This document shows positions 43,686 through 51,152 of a stretch of DNA of 64,000 nucleotides, piece after piece. Every line of letters begins with the position of its first letter. Within the stretch, counting starts at the first letter, position 1. Position numbers and translations under genes: made by a program. Origin of the DNA: JBGRQA01 sp041725895 (lineage in GTDB: Bacteria > Bacteroidota > Bacteroidia > Bacteroidales > Marinifilaceae); NCBI GenBank assembly GCA_041725895.1, contig JBGRQA010000003.1, positions 186,001-250,000 of the forward strand. Reading direction: 5' to 3'. The notes under the pieces are model-generated. The model made no database searches. It was not told where the DNA came from and saw only the letters and a program-made list of their open reading frames with translations.

Positions 43686-44434
43686 TGCATTACCAAATCA
43701 ATCCTGCCTACCAAAACCTTAAGGATAAAATTCTGGAAGTCCCAAAGCTTTTCGAGAACCAGGGACAAGTTATTCAGGAAGGAAGAAACCTTATCAAAGT
43801 TATTGATTTGGAAGGTTTGCGAATTAATGTAAAATCTTTCAAGAAACCGAACATCATTAACAGGTTTGCCTACAGGTATCTTAGAGATTCCAAAGCGAAA
43901 CGCTCCTTTTTGTATGCCACAAAATTGTTGCACTTAGGGGTCTCAACCCCTGCCCCATTGGCCTACATTGAGTTCTACGAGTATGGAGGATTATCACGTA
44001 GCTATTACATATCCATTCAGGAAGATTGTGATTACACCTATAGAGAACTGCTAGGAAGAAAAATAGAAGAAATCAGTAATGTTTTAGAAGAATTTACACG
44101 ATTTACCTATAACTTTCATAAAAACGGGGTCTATTTTATCGATCACTCACCTGGTAATACGCTTATAAAGGAGCAAATCTCAGGTTTCAAGTTTTTCCTG
44201 GTTGATCTAAACCGGACTAAATTTAAGCCTGTTGATCTAAACCTTGGCATCAAAAACTTTCACCGTTTGGGCGCCAATGAAGCCATGGTGAGGGTTATGG
44301 CAAAGGAATATGCCAGACTAAGATCTGCAGATGAAGATTACGTCACCGCCAAAATGTTAAAAATGACACTTCAACACAACGAAGCAGTGCGAAAGAGAAA
44401 GGCAAAAAAACAAAAATTGAAAAAAGGAAAATAG
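43685..44434 (+). CDS. WaaP/KdkA-like lipopolysaccharide sugar kinase
   Basis: This 249-residue kinase-like protein has NVKSFKKPNIINRFAYRYL (the N-lobe Lys region), FYEYGGLSRSYYISIQED, a catalytic-loop equivalent IDHSPGNTLI (about 154-163), and FFLVDLNRTKFKPVDL (the DFG-like Asp). The C terminus is very Lys-rich. Enzymes of this group phosphorylate Kdo or heptose residues of the lipopolysaccharide core. Translation is coupled to the upstream CDP-glycerol-transferase-like gene (TAATG), which suggests the phosphorylated sugar may prime polymer attachment. This last point is inference. Confidence 0.85.
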   Translation: MHYQINPAYQNLKDKILEVPKLFENQGQVIQEGRNLIKVIDLEGLRINVKSFKKPNIINRFAYRYLRDSKAKRSFLYATKLLHLGVSTPAPLAYIEFYEYGGLSRSYYISIQEDCDYTYRELLGRKIEEISNVLEEFTRFTYNFHKNGVYFIDHSPGNTLIKEQISGFKFFLVDLNRTKFKPVDLNLGIKNFHRLGANEAMVRVMAKEYARLRSADEDYVTAKMLKMTLQHNEAVRKRKAKKQKLKKGK

Positions 44435-44446
44435 AATATTCAAGAC

Positions 44447-44508
44447 AAAAAAAGAGGGGAGAAAAGTTGTTCATCTAAGGTATTTCCTTAATTGAACATC
44501 CTCCTCTC
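44447..44508 (-). terminator. terminator of the Nudix gene (minus strand)
   Basis: GAGGGGAG (44454-44461) and CTCCTCTC (44501-44508) pair in an 8-base stem (one G-T), with an inner GTTCA/TGAAC pair. A seven-T run follows on the minus strand. It lies just past the stop of the 44521 gene, in a convergent intergenic region. Confidence 0.6.
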
Positions 44509-44520
44509 CTGTTGATAATT

Positions 44521-45054
44521 CTAATTATCACAGAATCTCATGTAACGTTGTATAATACTTTGAATAGACCCGCTACAAATCTCATCCAATCGAATTTCGG
44601 TCGGATGAAAAAATTCAAAGTCTGAAATATCATCCATAGCCTTTATATTTTGAAAGGAATTTACCTGACAAATATAGGCTAAATCAAGAGTAAAGACCGA
44701 CAAACCTCCAAACACATACTCATTTGGAAAGGAAGTAAAATAAGTATAATGATCCAACTTGAGATCCAATTCCTCCTTGATCTCCCTCTCCAAAGCCTCC
44801 TCTGCCGTTTCCATTACATCCACAAAACCTCCAGGTAAATCCAACATTCCCTTATTGGGTTCCAATGCTCTTCTGGTTAACAATAGCCGCCCCTTTTCAT
44901 CTACAATTAAAGCAGCCACTGCCGCAGCAGAATTCACATACAACTGAAACTTGCATTGGGCACAGCCAAAAGAATTGTCCGATCGATAGTTAAATTCAAC
45001 AGATCCGCACTTCGGACAAAAACGAATCACATTTTGAGGTAGAGTTGCGCTCAT
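44521..45054 (-). CDS. Nudix hydrolase with N-terminal zinc ribbon
   Basis: This 177-residue protein has a zinc-ribbon start with two CxxC pairs (FCPKCGS ... FGCAQCKFQ). The Nudix domain follows. The box is complete: GGFVDVMETAEEALEREIKE followed by EL, matching GxxxxxExxxxxxxREUxEExGU apart from the final position. It hydrolyses a nucleoside diphosphate linked to another moiety; the exact substrate is unknown. Zinc-ribbon Nudix proteins of this shape are common in Bacteroidota. The neighbouring minus-strand genes at 45063 and 45366 may be co-transcribed. Confidence 0.9.
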   Translation of the reverse strand: MSATLPQNVIRFCPKCGSVEFNYRSDNSFGCAQCKFQLYVNSAAAVAALIVDEKGRLLLTRRALEPNKGMLDLPGGFVDVMETAEEALEREIKEELDLKLDHYTYFTSFPNEYVFGGLSVFTLDLAYICQVNSFQNIKAMDDISDFEFFHPTEIRLDEICSGSIQSIIQRYMRFCDN

Positions 45055-45062
45055 AGGATAAA

Positions 45063-45287
45063 TTAAATAATGCCGCCCCCTAAGTACAGGCGGAAAAGTG
45101 CCAAAAGAATTACAACCAGGTTAAGGGTTCGTCCTCCAGTTTTACGACTCAATACACCGAAAATAATTCCAACAAGAGCCAGGGCCAAACCAATCCAACT
45201 AAGAATGGCCCCGATCAATGGAAAAAACATACCAATTCCTACAATTAGTAAAGCTATCAGTCCTATTAATGTCGAAATCAAATTCAT
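45063..45287 (-). CDS. small membrane protein
   Basis: This is a 74-residue hydrophobic protein with two or three membrane helices, the first in LISTLIGLIALLIVGIGMF and then FPLIGAILSWIGLALALVGI. A basic loop (LSRKTGGRTLN) precedes a last hydrophobic helix (LVVILLALFRLYLGG). The start is preceded by a purine-rich stretch. It is 8 bases upstream of the Nudix gene on the same strand, so the two are likely co-transcribed. The function is unknown. A frame with such a strong membrane pattern is likely real, but similar patterns arise by chance in AT-rich DNA. Confidence 0.55.
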   Translation of the reverse strand: MNLISTLIGLIALLIVGIGMFFPLIGAILSWIGLALALVGIIFGVLSRKTGGRTLNLVVILLALFRLYLGGGII

Positions 45288-45365
45288 ACTACATTGAATT
45301 AACTTATTACTGTCTAAAAAAGCAGGATGTATTTCAAGTCTTTCTCTTCAGAATGAGACGTACCG

Positions 45366-45842
45366 TCAATTCTTTAATGGAACAGAGTATACCAAGTGAA
45401 GAATTTTCTCCAACTCTTCCGCATCCACCTCATCAAACGATCCAACCTCCTTGCTATCCACATCAAAACACCCAATCACTTCTCCCTTGGGATTTCGCAA
45501 CGGCACAACAATTTCAGAAGAAGAAGCGGAGTTACAAGCAATGTGACCTGGAAAATCATGAACATCCTCAACCACTACCGTCTCATTTCTGTTCACAGCC
45601 GCCCAACACACACCAACATCCTTCTTCAATTTTTGACAGGCTACTGGCCCCTGGTAGGAATGAACCAATAATTCCCCATCATGCAACATGTAAACACCAG
45701 TCCAAAAGTAGTATTTAATTTTATGATGCAATATAGCTTCGATGGTGGCCAACCGGGAGTAAACATTATCTGTTGTCCCTAATAAGCCTTCCAACTGTTT
45801 ATATAGTCTTTGGTACCTTTTTCGTTTGCTTTCACTACTCAT
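45366..45842 (-). CDS. msrC: free methionine-(R)-sulfoxide reductase (GAF domain)
   Basis: This 158-residue protein is a single GAF domain. It shows the fRMsr features: WTGVYMLHDGELLVHSYQG, then ACQKLKKDVGVCWAAV with two Cys, VVVEDVHDFPGHIACNSASS with the third Cys, and EIVVPLRNPKGEVIGCFDVD. The three cysteines correspond to the catalytic/resolving Cys of E. coli fRMsr (Cys84, 94 and 118). It reduces free Met-R-sulfoxide using thioredoxin. The start at 45842 is well supported. Confidence 0.92.
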   Translation of the reverse strand: MSSESKRKRYQRLYKQLEGLLGTTDNVYSRLATIEAILHHKIKYYFWTGVYMLHDGELLVHSYQGPVACQKLKKDVGVCWAAVNRNETVVVEDVHDFPGHIACNSASSSEIVVPLRNPKGEVIGCFDVDSKEVGSFDEVDAEELEKILHLVYSVPLKN

Positions 45843-46211
45843 AATTCATCAGTTTCTAAACAAAACAAAGCTAACACAATGAGAGGGCATTCCCAAAATC
45901 CCCTGGGGAAAATTTGACACTATTTGGAATCAGGAAAAATACCAGCATTTTTCTATTAAACGATATAATAGTTCCAAAAAGTTTTTATTTTTATCACTGA
46001 GCAAAAACAAGAAATGGGAAAGGCCGGAAACTGCATTGGATGCTTTCATCCTACTTCCATAGAAGGTTCATTATCTTAAAAGGTTCAAATAGTCGCTTTA
46101 ACTTTGAGTTATGTGCATCTTAAGCAGATGAATGGCCCCCATTTTCTCTTTTTCAACACCTCCAGTCCCCTTATTCGGAATAATTCTTTATAAAAAAAAC
46201 AAATCAACTCC
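45843..46211. other. intergenic region upstream of the thiamin operon
   Basis: About 370 bases with no convincing gene. The region includes an AT-rich tract and several stop codons in every frame. The thiamin promoter begins at its right edge (46212). Confidence 0.45.
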
Positions 46212-46243
46212 TTCGTCCAAACAATAATATTTTTCTAGATTTG
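46212..46243 (+). promoter_or_regulatory. promoter of the thiamin operon
   Basis: TTCG (46212-46215) is followed after 20 bases by TAGATTTG (46236-46243), which is close to the Bacteroidota -33/-7 consensus (TTTG, 19-21 bases, TAnnTTTG). The expected start, about 46250, coincides with the first stem of riboswitch 1. Confidence 0.6.
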
Positions 46244-46249
46244 TACCAG

Positions 46250-46367
46250 TTTTACAGGGGTGCCTTACAAAGTAGGCTGAGATTATACCCTTTGAACCTG
46301 ACCGGGTAATTCCGGCGAAGGGAGAGAAACCAAGTATACCGCCTATTGTCTACGGCTATCTGTAAAA
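46250..46367 (+). promoter_or_regulatory. TPP riboswitch (THI element) 1
   Basis: All conserved blocks are present: GGGGTGCC, GGCTGAGATTATACCC, GAACCTGACCGGGTAAT, and CCGGCGAAGGGA. An outer stem TTTTACAG (46250-46257) pairs with CTGTAAAA (46360-46367). It binds thiamin diphosphate and controls expression of the downstream thi genes. Confidence 0.95.
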
Positions 46368-46392
46368 CCAAATTCTAATTGTTTCATTAAGT

Positions 46393-46474
46393 AATTGATA
46401 AGGGGTGCCATTATGGCTGAGATTATACCCAATGAACCTGATACGGTTAACACCGACGTAGGGAATCATCAATT
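46393..46474 (+). promoter_or_regulatory. TPP riboswitch (THI element) 2
   Basis: A second complete aptamer lies 25 bases after the first: GGGGTGCC, GGCTGAGATTATACCC, GAACCTGATACGGTTAACACC and GACGTAGGGA. Outer stem AATTGAT (46393-46399) pairs with ATCAATT (46468-46474). A short GGTC-GAA-GACC hairpin and a T-run (to 46512) lie between it and the thiS start at 46517. Whether regulation is transcriptional or translational cannot be told. Confidence 0.95.
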
Positions 46475-46516
46475 CGGTCGAAGACCTCTTTCATTTACTA
46501 CAATTTTTTTTACAAA

Positions 46517-46717
46517 ATGATAGTTTATGTAAATGATCAAAAAGTGGAGGCTGCCGACAATACAACCCTACTCCAACTTCTAACACAGCTCAACACCCCT
46601 TCCAAAGGCATTGCCATAGCGATAAACCAGGAAATTATTCCTTCATCTAATTGGGGCAACCATTCCCTCAAAGGAGGAGAAAAAATTCTGGTAATCCGGG
46701 CGACACAGGGAGGATAA
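46517..46717 (+). CDS. thiS: ThiS sulfur carrier protein
   Basis: This is a 66-residue beta-grasp protein that ends in the diagnostic Gly-Gly (IRATQGG), which is adenylated by ThiF and then thiocarboxylated. The start MIVYVNDQKVEAADNTTLLQ is typical. It carries sulfur for thiazole synthesis. It is the first gene after the two TPP riboswitches. Confidence 0.95.
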   Translation: MIVYVNDQKVEAADNTTLLQLLTQLNTPSKGIAIAINQEIIPSSNWGNHSLKGGEKILVIRATQGG

Positions 46718-46934
46718 TCAAATTTTCGATCCACCATAAACTCCTTCCCTCCAAAATAGGAAACGGATTACAACCAATTAATTCAGTTACAATTTCTGCA
46801 TCAATCAGAACCCATTCTCTGTTGATAAATTATGTTTTAATACATGAAACTAATAGTCAAATTCAATCCCAAAACAGAAAAGGATTGGATTGAAATATAA
46901 GTTCCATGTAACAAATAGAAAACATACTTAACAC

Positions 46935-47543
46935 ATGAAACTAATTGTTATTACACATCCGGAAATACTCCCGAATGAGACTTTAATGCTGGAAGCCTTG
47001 TTCGATAATGGTTTACAATACCTCCACCTTCGAAAACCACAATCAAGCATGCAAGAGATCGCTTTGTTACTGAATAATATACCAACAAAATTTCATCCAA
47101 GAATCGTTTTGCACCAACACTACGTTCTCACTCAAAACTATAATCTTGGTGGCATCCATATTACCGGCAGAACAACCAATAAAGAATTGATTGGTTTATC
47201 AAATCAGCTTCGCCGAAGTAAGTCCAGTCACTCTTTAAAAGAGATTGGATCAGAATGGAGAGATTACAGCTATCAATTCTTAAGCCCCATATTTAATTCC
47301 ATCTCAAAATCGGGTTATCAAAGCAACTTTAGGATTGAAGATTTGCAAAACTTTTTTCTATCGCATCCCGAGATCAACAATTGTGTAGCTCTGGGAGGAT
47401 TGAATCAGGAAAACATTAACGCAATCAAACATTGCGGATTTGGAGGGTTTGCCCTGCTGGGAAGTATCTGGATGAACTCCCCTCTGACATCAGAAGCAGT
47501 ATCTTCCCGGTTTTGTGAAATTCAAAGCAGCCTAATTGATTAA
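46935..47543 (+). CDS. ThiE/TenI-like protein (thiamin phosphate synthase family, divergent copy)
   Basis: This 202-residue TIM-barrel protein has LIVITHPEILPNETLMLEAL, LQYLHLRKPQSSMQEIAL, YNLGGIHITGRTTNKELIG, FLSPIFNSISKSGYQSN and CVALGGLNQENINAIKHCGF. It resembles ThiE in overall order, but the phosphate/pyrimidine motif is closer to the TenI type (SPIFNSISKSGY instead of GPxxxTxTK). It may be a TenI-like thiazole tautomerase rather than a second synthase. The 217-base gap after thiS holds no further gene. It lies immediately before the canonical ThiE, 10 bases upstream of its ATG. Confidence 0.85.
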   Translation: MKLIVITHPEILPNETLMLEALFDNGLQYLHLRKPQSSMQEIALLLNNIPTKFHPRIVLHQHYVLTQNYNLGGIHITGRTTNKELIGLSNQLRRSKSSHSLKEIGSEWRDYSYQFLSPIFNSISKSGYQSNFRIEDLQNFFLSHPEINNCVALGGLNQENINAIKHCGFGGFALLGSIWMNSPLTSEAVSSRFCEIQSSLID

Positions 47544-47553
47544 TTCCAAAAAA

Positions 47554-48231
47554 ATGAATCATAAAACAATCTCACGATTACAGTACATCACCAACAACTT
47601 TTCTCCCATCGACGAATTGGAACAAATTCGAAAGTTTTGTAAAGGAGGAGGACACTGGGTCCAGCTCAGAATAAAAGATCAATCCGAAAAAACCATTATC
47701 GACCTGGGACGAAAAGCAAAACAACTTTGTTCCCAAACAGGAGCAATCCTCATTCTTAACGATTATCCGCATTTAGCCAAAACAATAGGAGCAGATGGCG
47801 TCCATTTAGGCAAAATGGACATGTCTCCAAAAGAAGCCAGAAAAATAGTCGGAGATCGAATCATTATAGGAGGAACAGCAAATACATTCCAGGATATTGA
47901 AGACCTATGGAACCAAGGTGTGGATTACATCGGTCTTGGTCCGCTACGGTTTACCTCCACGAAGAAAAACTTAGCTCCTGTTCTCGGATTTGAGGGCTAC
48001 CGTCAAATCCTTCAACAATGTACCAAAGCCAACATTCAACTGCCTATTGTGGCGATAGGTGGAATCACACCAGAGGATGTTGAGCCTCTTCAAAAGACAG
48101 GGATACATGGATTAGCGATATCCTCAGGAATTAGCACATCAGAATTTCCCGAACAGGAAACTCAAAAATATTTGAAATTACTTAACAATCATCACTATGG
48201 AAACATTAAAAATAGCAGGTCACGAATTTAG
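47554..48231 (+). CDS. thiE: thiamin phosphate synthase
   Basis: This is a 225-residue protein from the ATG at 47554. An upstream TTG at 47536 is possible but overlaps the previous gene. It has QLRIKDQSEKTIIDLGRKAK, ILNDYPHLAKTIGADGVHLG, IGGTANTFQDIEDLWNQGVD and YIGLGPLRFTSTKKN, which carries the phosphate-binding motif, and VAIGGITPEDVEPLQKTGIH. It joins HMP-pyrophosphate to the thiazole phosphate carboxylate to give thiamin phosphate. It overlaps the ThiG start by 35 bases. Confidence 0.94.
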   Translation: MNHKTISRLQYITNNFSPIDELEQIRKFCKGGGHWVQLRIKDQSEKTIIDLGRKAKQLCSQTGAILILNDYPHLAKTIGADGVHLGKMDMSPKEARKIVGDRIIIGGTANTFQDIEDLWNQGVDYIGLGPLRFTSTKKNLAPVLGFEGYRQILQQCTKANIQLPIVAIGGITPEDVEPLQKTGIHGLAISSGISTSEFPEQETQKYLKLLNNHHYGNIKNSRSRI

Positions 48232-48967
48232 TTCGAGACTCTTTGTTGGGACCGGTAAATTCAGCTCCAATAAAATTATGGCCGAAGCACTGGTAGCAAC
48301 CGGCAGCGAAATGGTCACCGCAGCCCTGCGCCGGGTTGACATCAACAACCAGGAAGATGATCTTCTTCGTCACATCGATCCGGATAAATTCATGTTGCTG
48401 CCCAACACTTCAGGGGTTCGTACAGCAAAAGAGGCTGTTTTTGCTGCAGAATTAGCAAGAGAAGCCCTCCAAACCAATTGGCTCAAACTGGAAATTCACC
48501 CCGACCCCAAATACTTACTGGCGGATACGATAGAAACCTTAAAGGCATGCGAAGAATTGGCCAAAAAAGGATTTATCATCCTTCCCTATATGCAAGCAGA
48601 TCCAATTCTGGCCAAGCAACTTGAAAATGCAGGAGCAGCTGCCGTTATGCCTTTAGGTGCTCCTATTGGAAGTAACAAGGGGATATTAACACGTGACTTC
48701 ATCAAAATCATCATCGAACAAGCCAATGTCCCCGTTGTAGTAGACGCAGGCATTGGTGCCCCAAGTCATGCTGCCGAAGCCATGGAAATAGGAGCCGATG
48801 CAGTCCTGGTGAATACAGCCATCGCCGTAGCCCAGGACCCAATCCGTATGGCAACAGCATTTAAACTGGCCGTAGAGGCTGGAAGAATGGGCTATGAAGC
48901 AAAATTAGGAGCACAACAAATAACAGCTCAGGCCAGCAGCCCTTTAACCTCATTTTTAGATTTGTAA
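48197..48967 (+). CDS. thiG: thiazole synthase
   Basis: This 256-residue TIM-barrel enzyme has LKIAGHEFSSRLFVGTGKFSS, GSEMVTAALRRVD, FMLLPNTSGVRTAKEAV, KLEIHPDPKYLL, AAAVMPLGAPIGSNKGI and VVDAGIGAPSHAAEAMEIGA. The active-site Lys is in NWLKLEI, where it forms a Schiff base with deoxyxylulose phosphate. It forms the thiazole ring with ThiS-thiocarboxylate and dehydroglycine from ThiH. It overlaps thiE and is 3 bases from thiH. Confidence 0.96.
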   Translation: METLKIAGHEFSSRLFVGTGKFSSNKIMAEALVATGSEMVTAALRRVDINNQEDDLLRHIDPDKFMLLPNTSGVRTAKEAVFAAELAREALQTNWLKLEIHPDPKYLLADTIETLKACEELAKKGFIILPYMQADPILAKQLENAGAAAVMPLGAPIGSNKGILTRDFIKIIIEQANVPVVVDAGIGAPSHAAEAMEIGADAVLVNTAIAVAQDPIRMATAFKLAVEAGRMGYEAKLGAQQITAQASSPLTSFLDL

Positions 48968-48970
48968 ATC

Positions 48971-50104
48971 ATGAGTTTTTTTGAAATTGTAAATCAATCC
49001 AATTGGGACGAAATCAGGAATAGCATCTACAGTAAAACAGCCACAGATGTACAGCTGGCTCTGCAAAAAGAAGACTGTTCCCTGGAAGATTTCAAAGCCC
49101 TCATCTCTCCTGCAGCAACTCCTTTTCTGGAACAAATGGCCCAAAAAAGTATGCTGCTCACTCAACAGCGATTTGGAAAAGGAATGCAGCTGTATGTACC
49201 ACTTTACCTCTCGAATGCCTGTGCTAATTCTTGCGTATATTGTGGGTTCAGTCATAAAAACAAAATCGAACGAATCACTCTCACCGAGGAACAAATTCTT
49301 CAGGAGGCCGAAGCCATCAAAAGTATGGGGTTCGAACACATTCTCCTGGTAACAGGAGAACATCCTGGAAAAGCTGGTGTTCCCTACTTAAAGAGAGCGA
49401 TCGAATTGCTACGCCCTCTCTTTGCCCAAATTTCCCTGGAGGTTCAACCCCTTAAAACGGAGGAGTACAAGGAACTAATTGATGCAGGCCTACATTCAGT
49501 TTATGTATATCAGGAAACCTATCATCAGCAAAATTACGGCAAGTACCATCCTGCAGGGAGAAAATCAGATTTCCGTTTCCGATTGGAAACCCCTGATCGA
49601 TTGGGAGAAGCAGGCATCCACAAAATGGGACTGGGATGTCTTCTTGGTCTGGAAGAATGGCGAACCGATTCCTTTTTTATCGCCCTCCACATGAATTACC
49701 TTGAAAAGAACTATTGGCAATCGCGCCTTTCATTGTCCTTTCCCAGGTTACGACCTAATGCGGGAGGTTTTGAACCCAACATGGAAGTCACTGATCGTGA
49801 TTTGCTGCAACTGATCTGTGCCTATCGCATATTGAACCAGGAGGTAGAAATATCACTTTCTACTAGAGAAAACCAAAACTTTCGCGACCATGTTTTCAAA
49901 TTGGGAATTACTGCTATGAGTGCTGGTTCTAAAACCGAACCGGGAGGGTACGCAATTCACACCAAAGCACTGGAACAATTCGAAATTTCGGACCCAAGAA
50001 CTCCTAATGAAATAGAGAGTTTCCTAAAACGAAACAATTACGAAGCCATTTGGAAAGACTGGGACAGTTTCATGCAGGAGACAAATGAAAAGGTGAAGGA
50101 ATAA
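48971..50104 (+). CDS. thiH: 2-iminoacetate synthase (radical SAM)
   Basis: This 377-residue radical-SAM enzyme has the cluster motif YLSNACANSCVYCGF, with CxxxCxxC spacing. Downstream are ILLVTGEHPGKAGVPYL, VYVYQETYHQQNYGKYH, GCLLGLEEWRTDSFF and LSFPRLRPNAGGFEP. It cleaves tyrosine to dehydroglycine and p-cresol for thiazole synthesis. The presence of ThiH rather than the glycine oxidase ThiO fits an organism with an anaerobic or micro-oxic route. It starts 3 bases after thiG. Confidence 0.96.
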   Translation: MSFFEIVNQSNWDEIRNSIYSKTATDVQLALQKEDCSLEDFKALISPAATPFLEQMAQKSMLLTQQRFGKGMQLYVPLYLSNACANSCVYCGFSHKNKIERITLTEEQILQEAEAIKSMGFEHILLVTGEHPGKAGVPYLKRAIELLRPLFAQISLEVQPLKTEEYKELIDAGLHSVYVYQETYHQQNYGKYHPAGRKSDFRFRLETPDRLGEAGIHKMGLGCLLGLEEWRTDSFFIALHMNYLEKNYWQSRLSLSFPRLRPNAGGFEPNMEVTDRDLLQLICAYRILNQEVEISLSTRENQNFRDHVFKLGITAMSAGSKTEPGGYAIHTKALEQFEISDPRTPNEIESFLKRNNYEAIWKDWDSFMQETNEKVKE

Positions 50105-50249
50105 ATAAGTTATGGAGAAGAATTGATAGGGCAGACCTATTGAAGTTCGATTAAATATTCGCCTTACATTTTTTTTCACAATGAAACTTATGTCCTAGCC
50201 CCCTTTAAACAAACCAATGTATACGGATAATTTTTACTGGAATAGTCTT

Positions 50250-50990
50250 ATGAATGGAAATCTTTTAACAGAAGAGGAACAAAAACGGTACCAGCGCCAG
50301 ATCATCCTCCCCGATTTCGGGAAGGAAGCCCAGGCCAAACTAAAAGATGCAAGCATTTTAGTAGTAGGAGCTGGCGGACTGGCCTCCCCCCTCCTGAAAT
50401 ACCTCTGCTCCGCAGGAATTGGTCGCATCGGCCTGATGGATGGTGACGTTGTGGAATTAAGCAATCTACAGCGTCAGATAATGTACGATGAAGCCGACAA
50501 GGGGCAGTATAAGGTAACTGTAAGTACCCGAAAACTCATAGACCAGAATCCACAAATTAACATCGACTCCTACAACTTTAGATTAAACAGGGATAACGCT
50601 GTTGACCTATTCAAACAATACGATGTAATTGTGGATGCCTGTGACAACTTTGATACCCGCTACCTCATCTCTGAGGCTGCTCAAAAGGCAGAACGGCCAT
50701 GGATCTACGGTTCGGTATTCGAGTACGGAGGACAGCTATCCGTATTTAACTTCCAATCGGGAATTCAATATACCGATCTTTATCCGGAGGCGCCGGAACA
50801 ATTGCCCCTTTCCGATGGAAAACAGATCGGAGTACTGCCCGTTGTTCCGGGAATTATAGGGCTTATGCAAGCCACTGAAGCTATAAAGATCATCACCGGC
50901 ATAGGAAAAGTACTGGATGGGGATCTTTTGCTTTACAATACGCTGGATCATACGACTATGAAAGTTAAGATTTCAACCGCTGGAAATTAG
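50250..50990 (+). CDS. thiF: ThiF/MoeB/HesA-family adenylyltransferase, lacking the usual cysteines
   Basis: This is a 246-residue protein if started at the ATG at 50250 (MNGNLLTEEEQKRYQRQI). A longer frame opens at 50217. It contains the P-loop-like ILVVGAGGLASPLLKYL, DGDVVELSNLQRQ, the adenylation Lys (KGQYKVTVS) and VVDACDNFDTRYL with the catalytic Asp. The C-terminal half normally carries a zinc knuckle (two CxxC) and a crossover Cys. Here only two Cys exist (KYLC and DAC), and the usual ScaeaGVlG segment reads LPLSDGKQIGVLPVVPG. It should adenylate ThiS, but the sulfur-transfer chemistry must differ. There is a 145-base gap after thiH. Confidence 0.88.
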   Translation: MNGNLLTEEEQKRYQRQIILPDFGKEAQAKLKDASILVVGAGGLASPLLKYLCSAGIGRIGLMDGDVVELSNLQRQIMYDEADKGQYKVTVSTRKLIDQNPQINIDSYNFRLNRDNAVDLFKQYDVIVDACDNFDTRYLISEAAQKAERPWIYGSVFEYGGQLSVFNFQSGIQYTDLYPEAPEQLPLSDGKQIGVLPVVPGIIGLMQATEAIKIITGIGKVLDGDLLLYNTLDHTTMKVKISTAGN

Positions 50991-51152
50991 TTAGCAATCT
51001 AACATTCTAGAATAGAGGTTCTGACTTCGAGTCACTTGTCACTATACCCATACTGACAAGAAACTGTTGACTTGCAACCTTTATTCAATGACCGCGAAGA
51101 AATTGAACCAACATTTAAAAAGAATTACGAATATACTTCAACATTAAATAAA

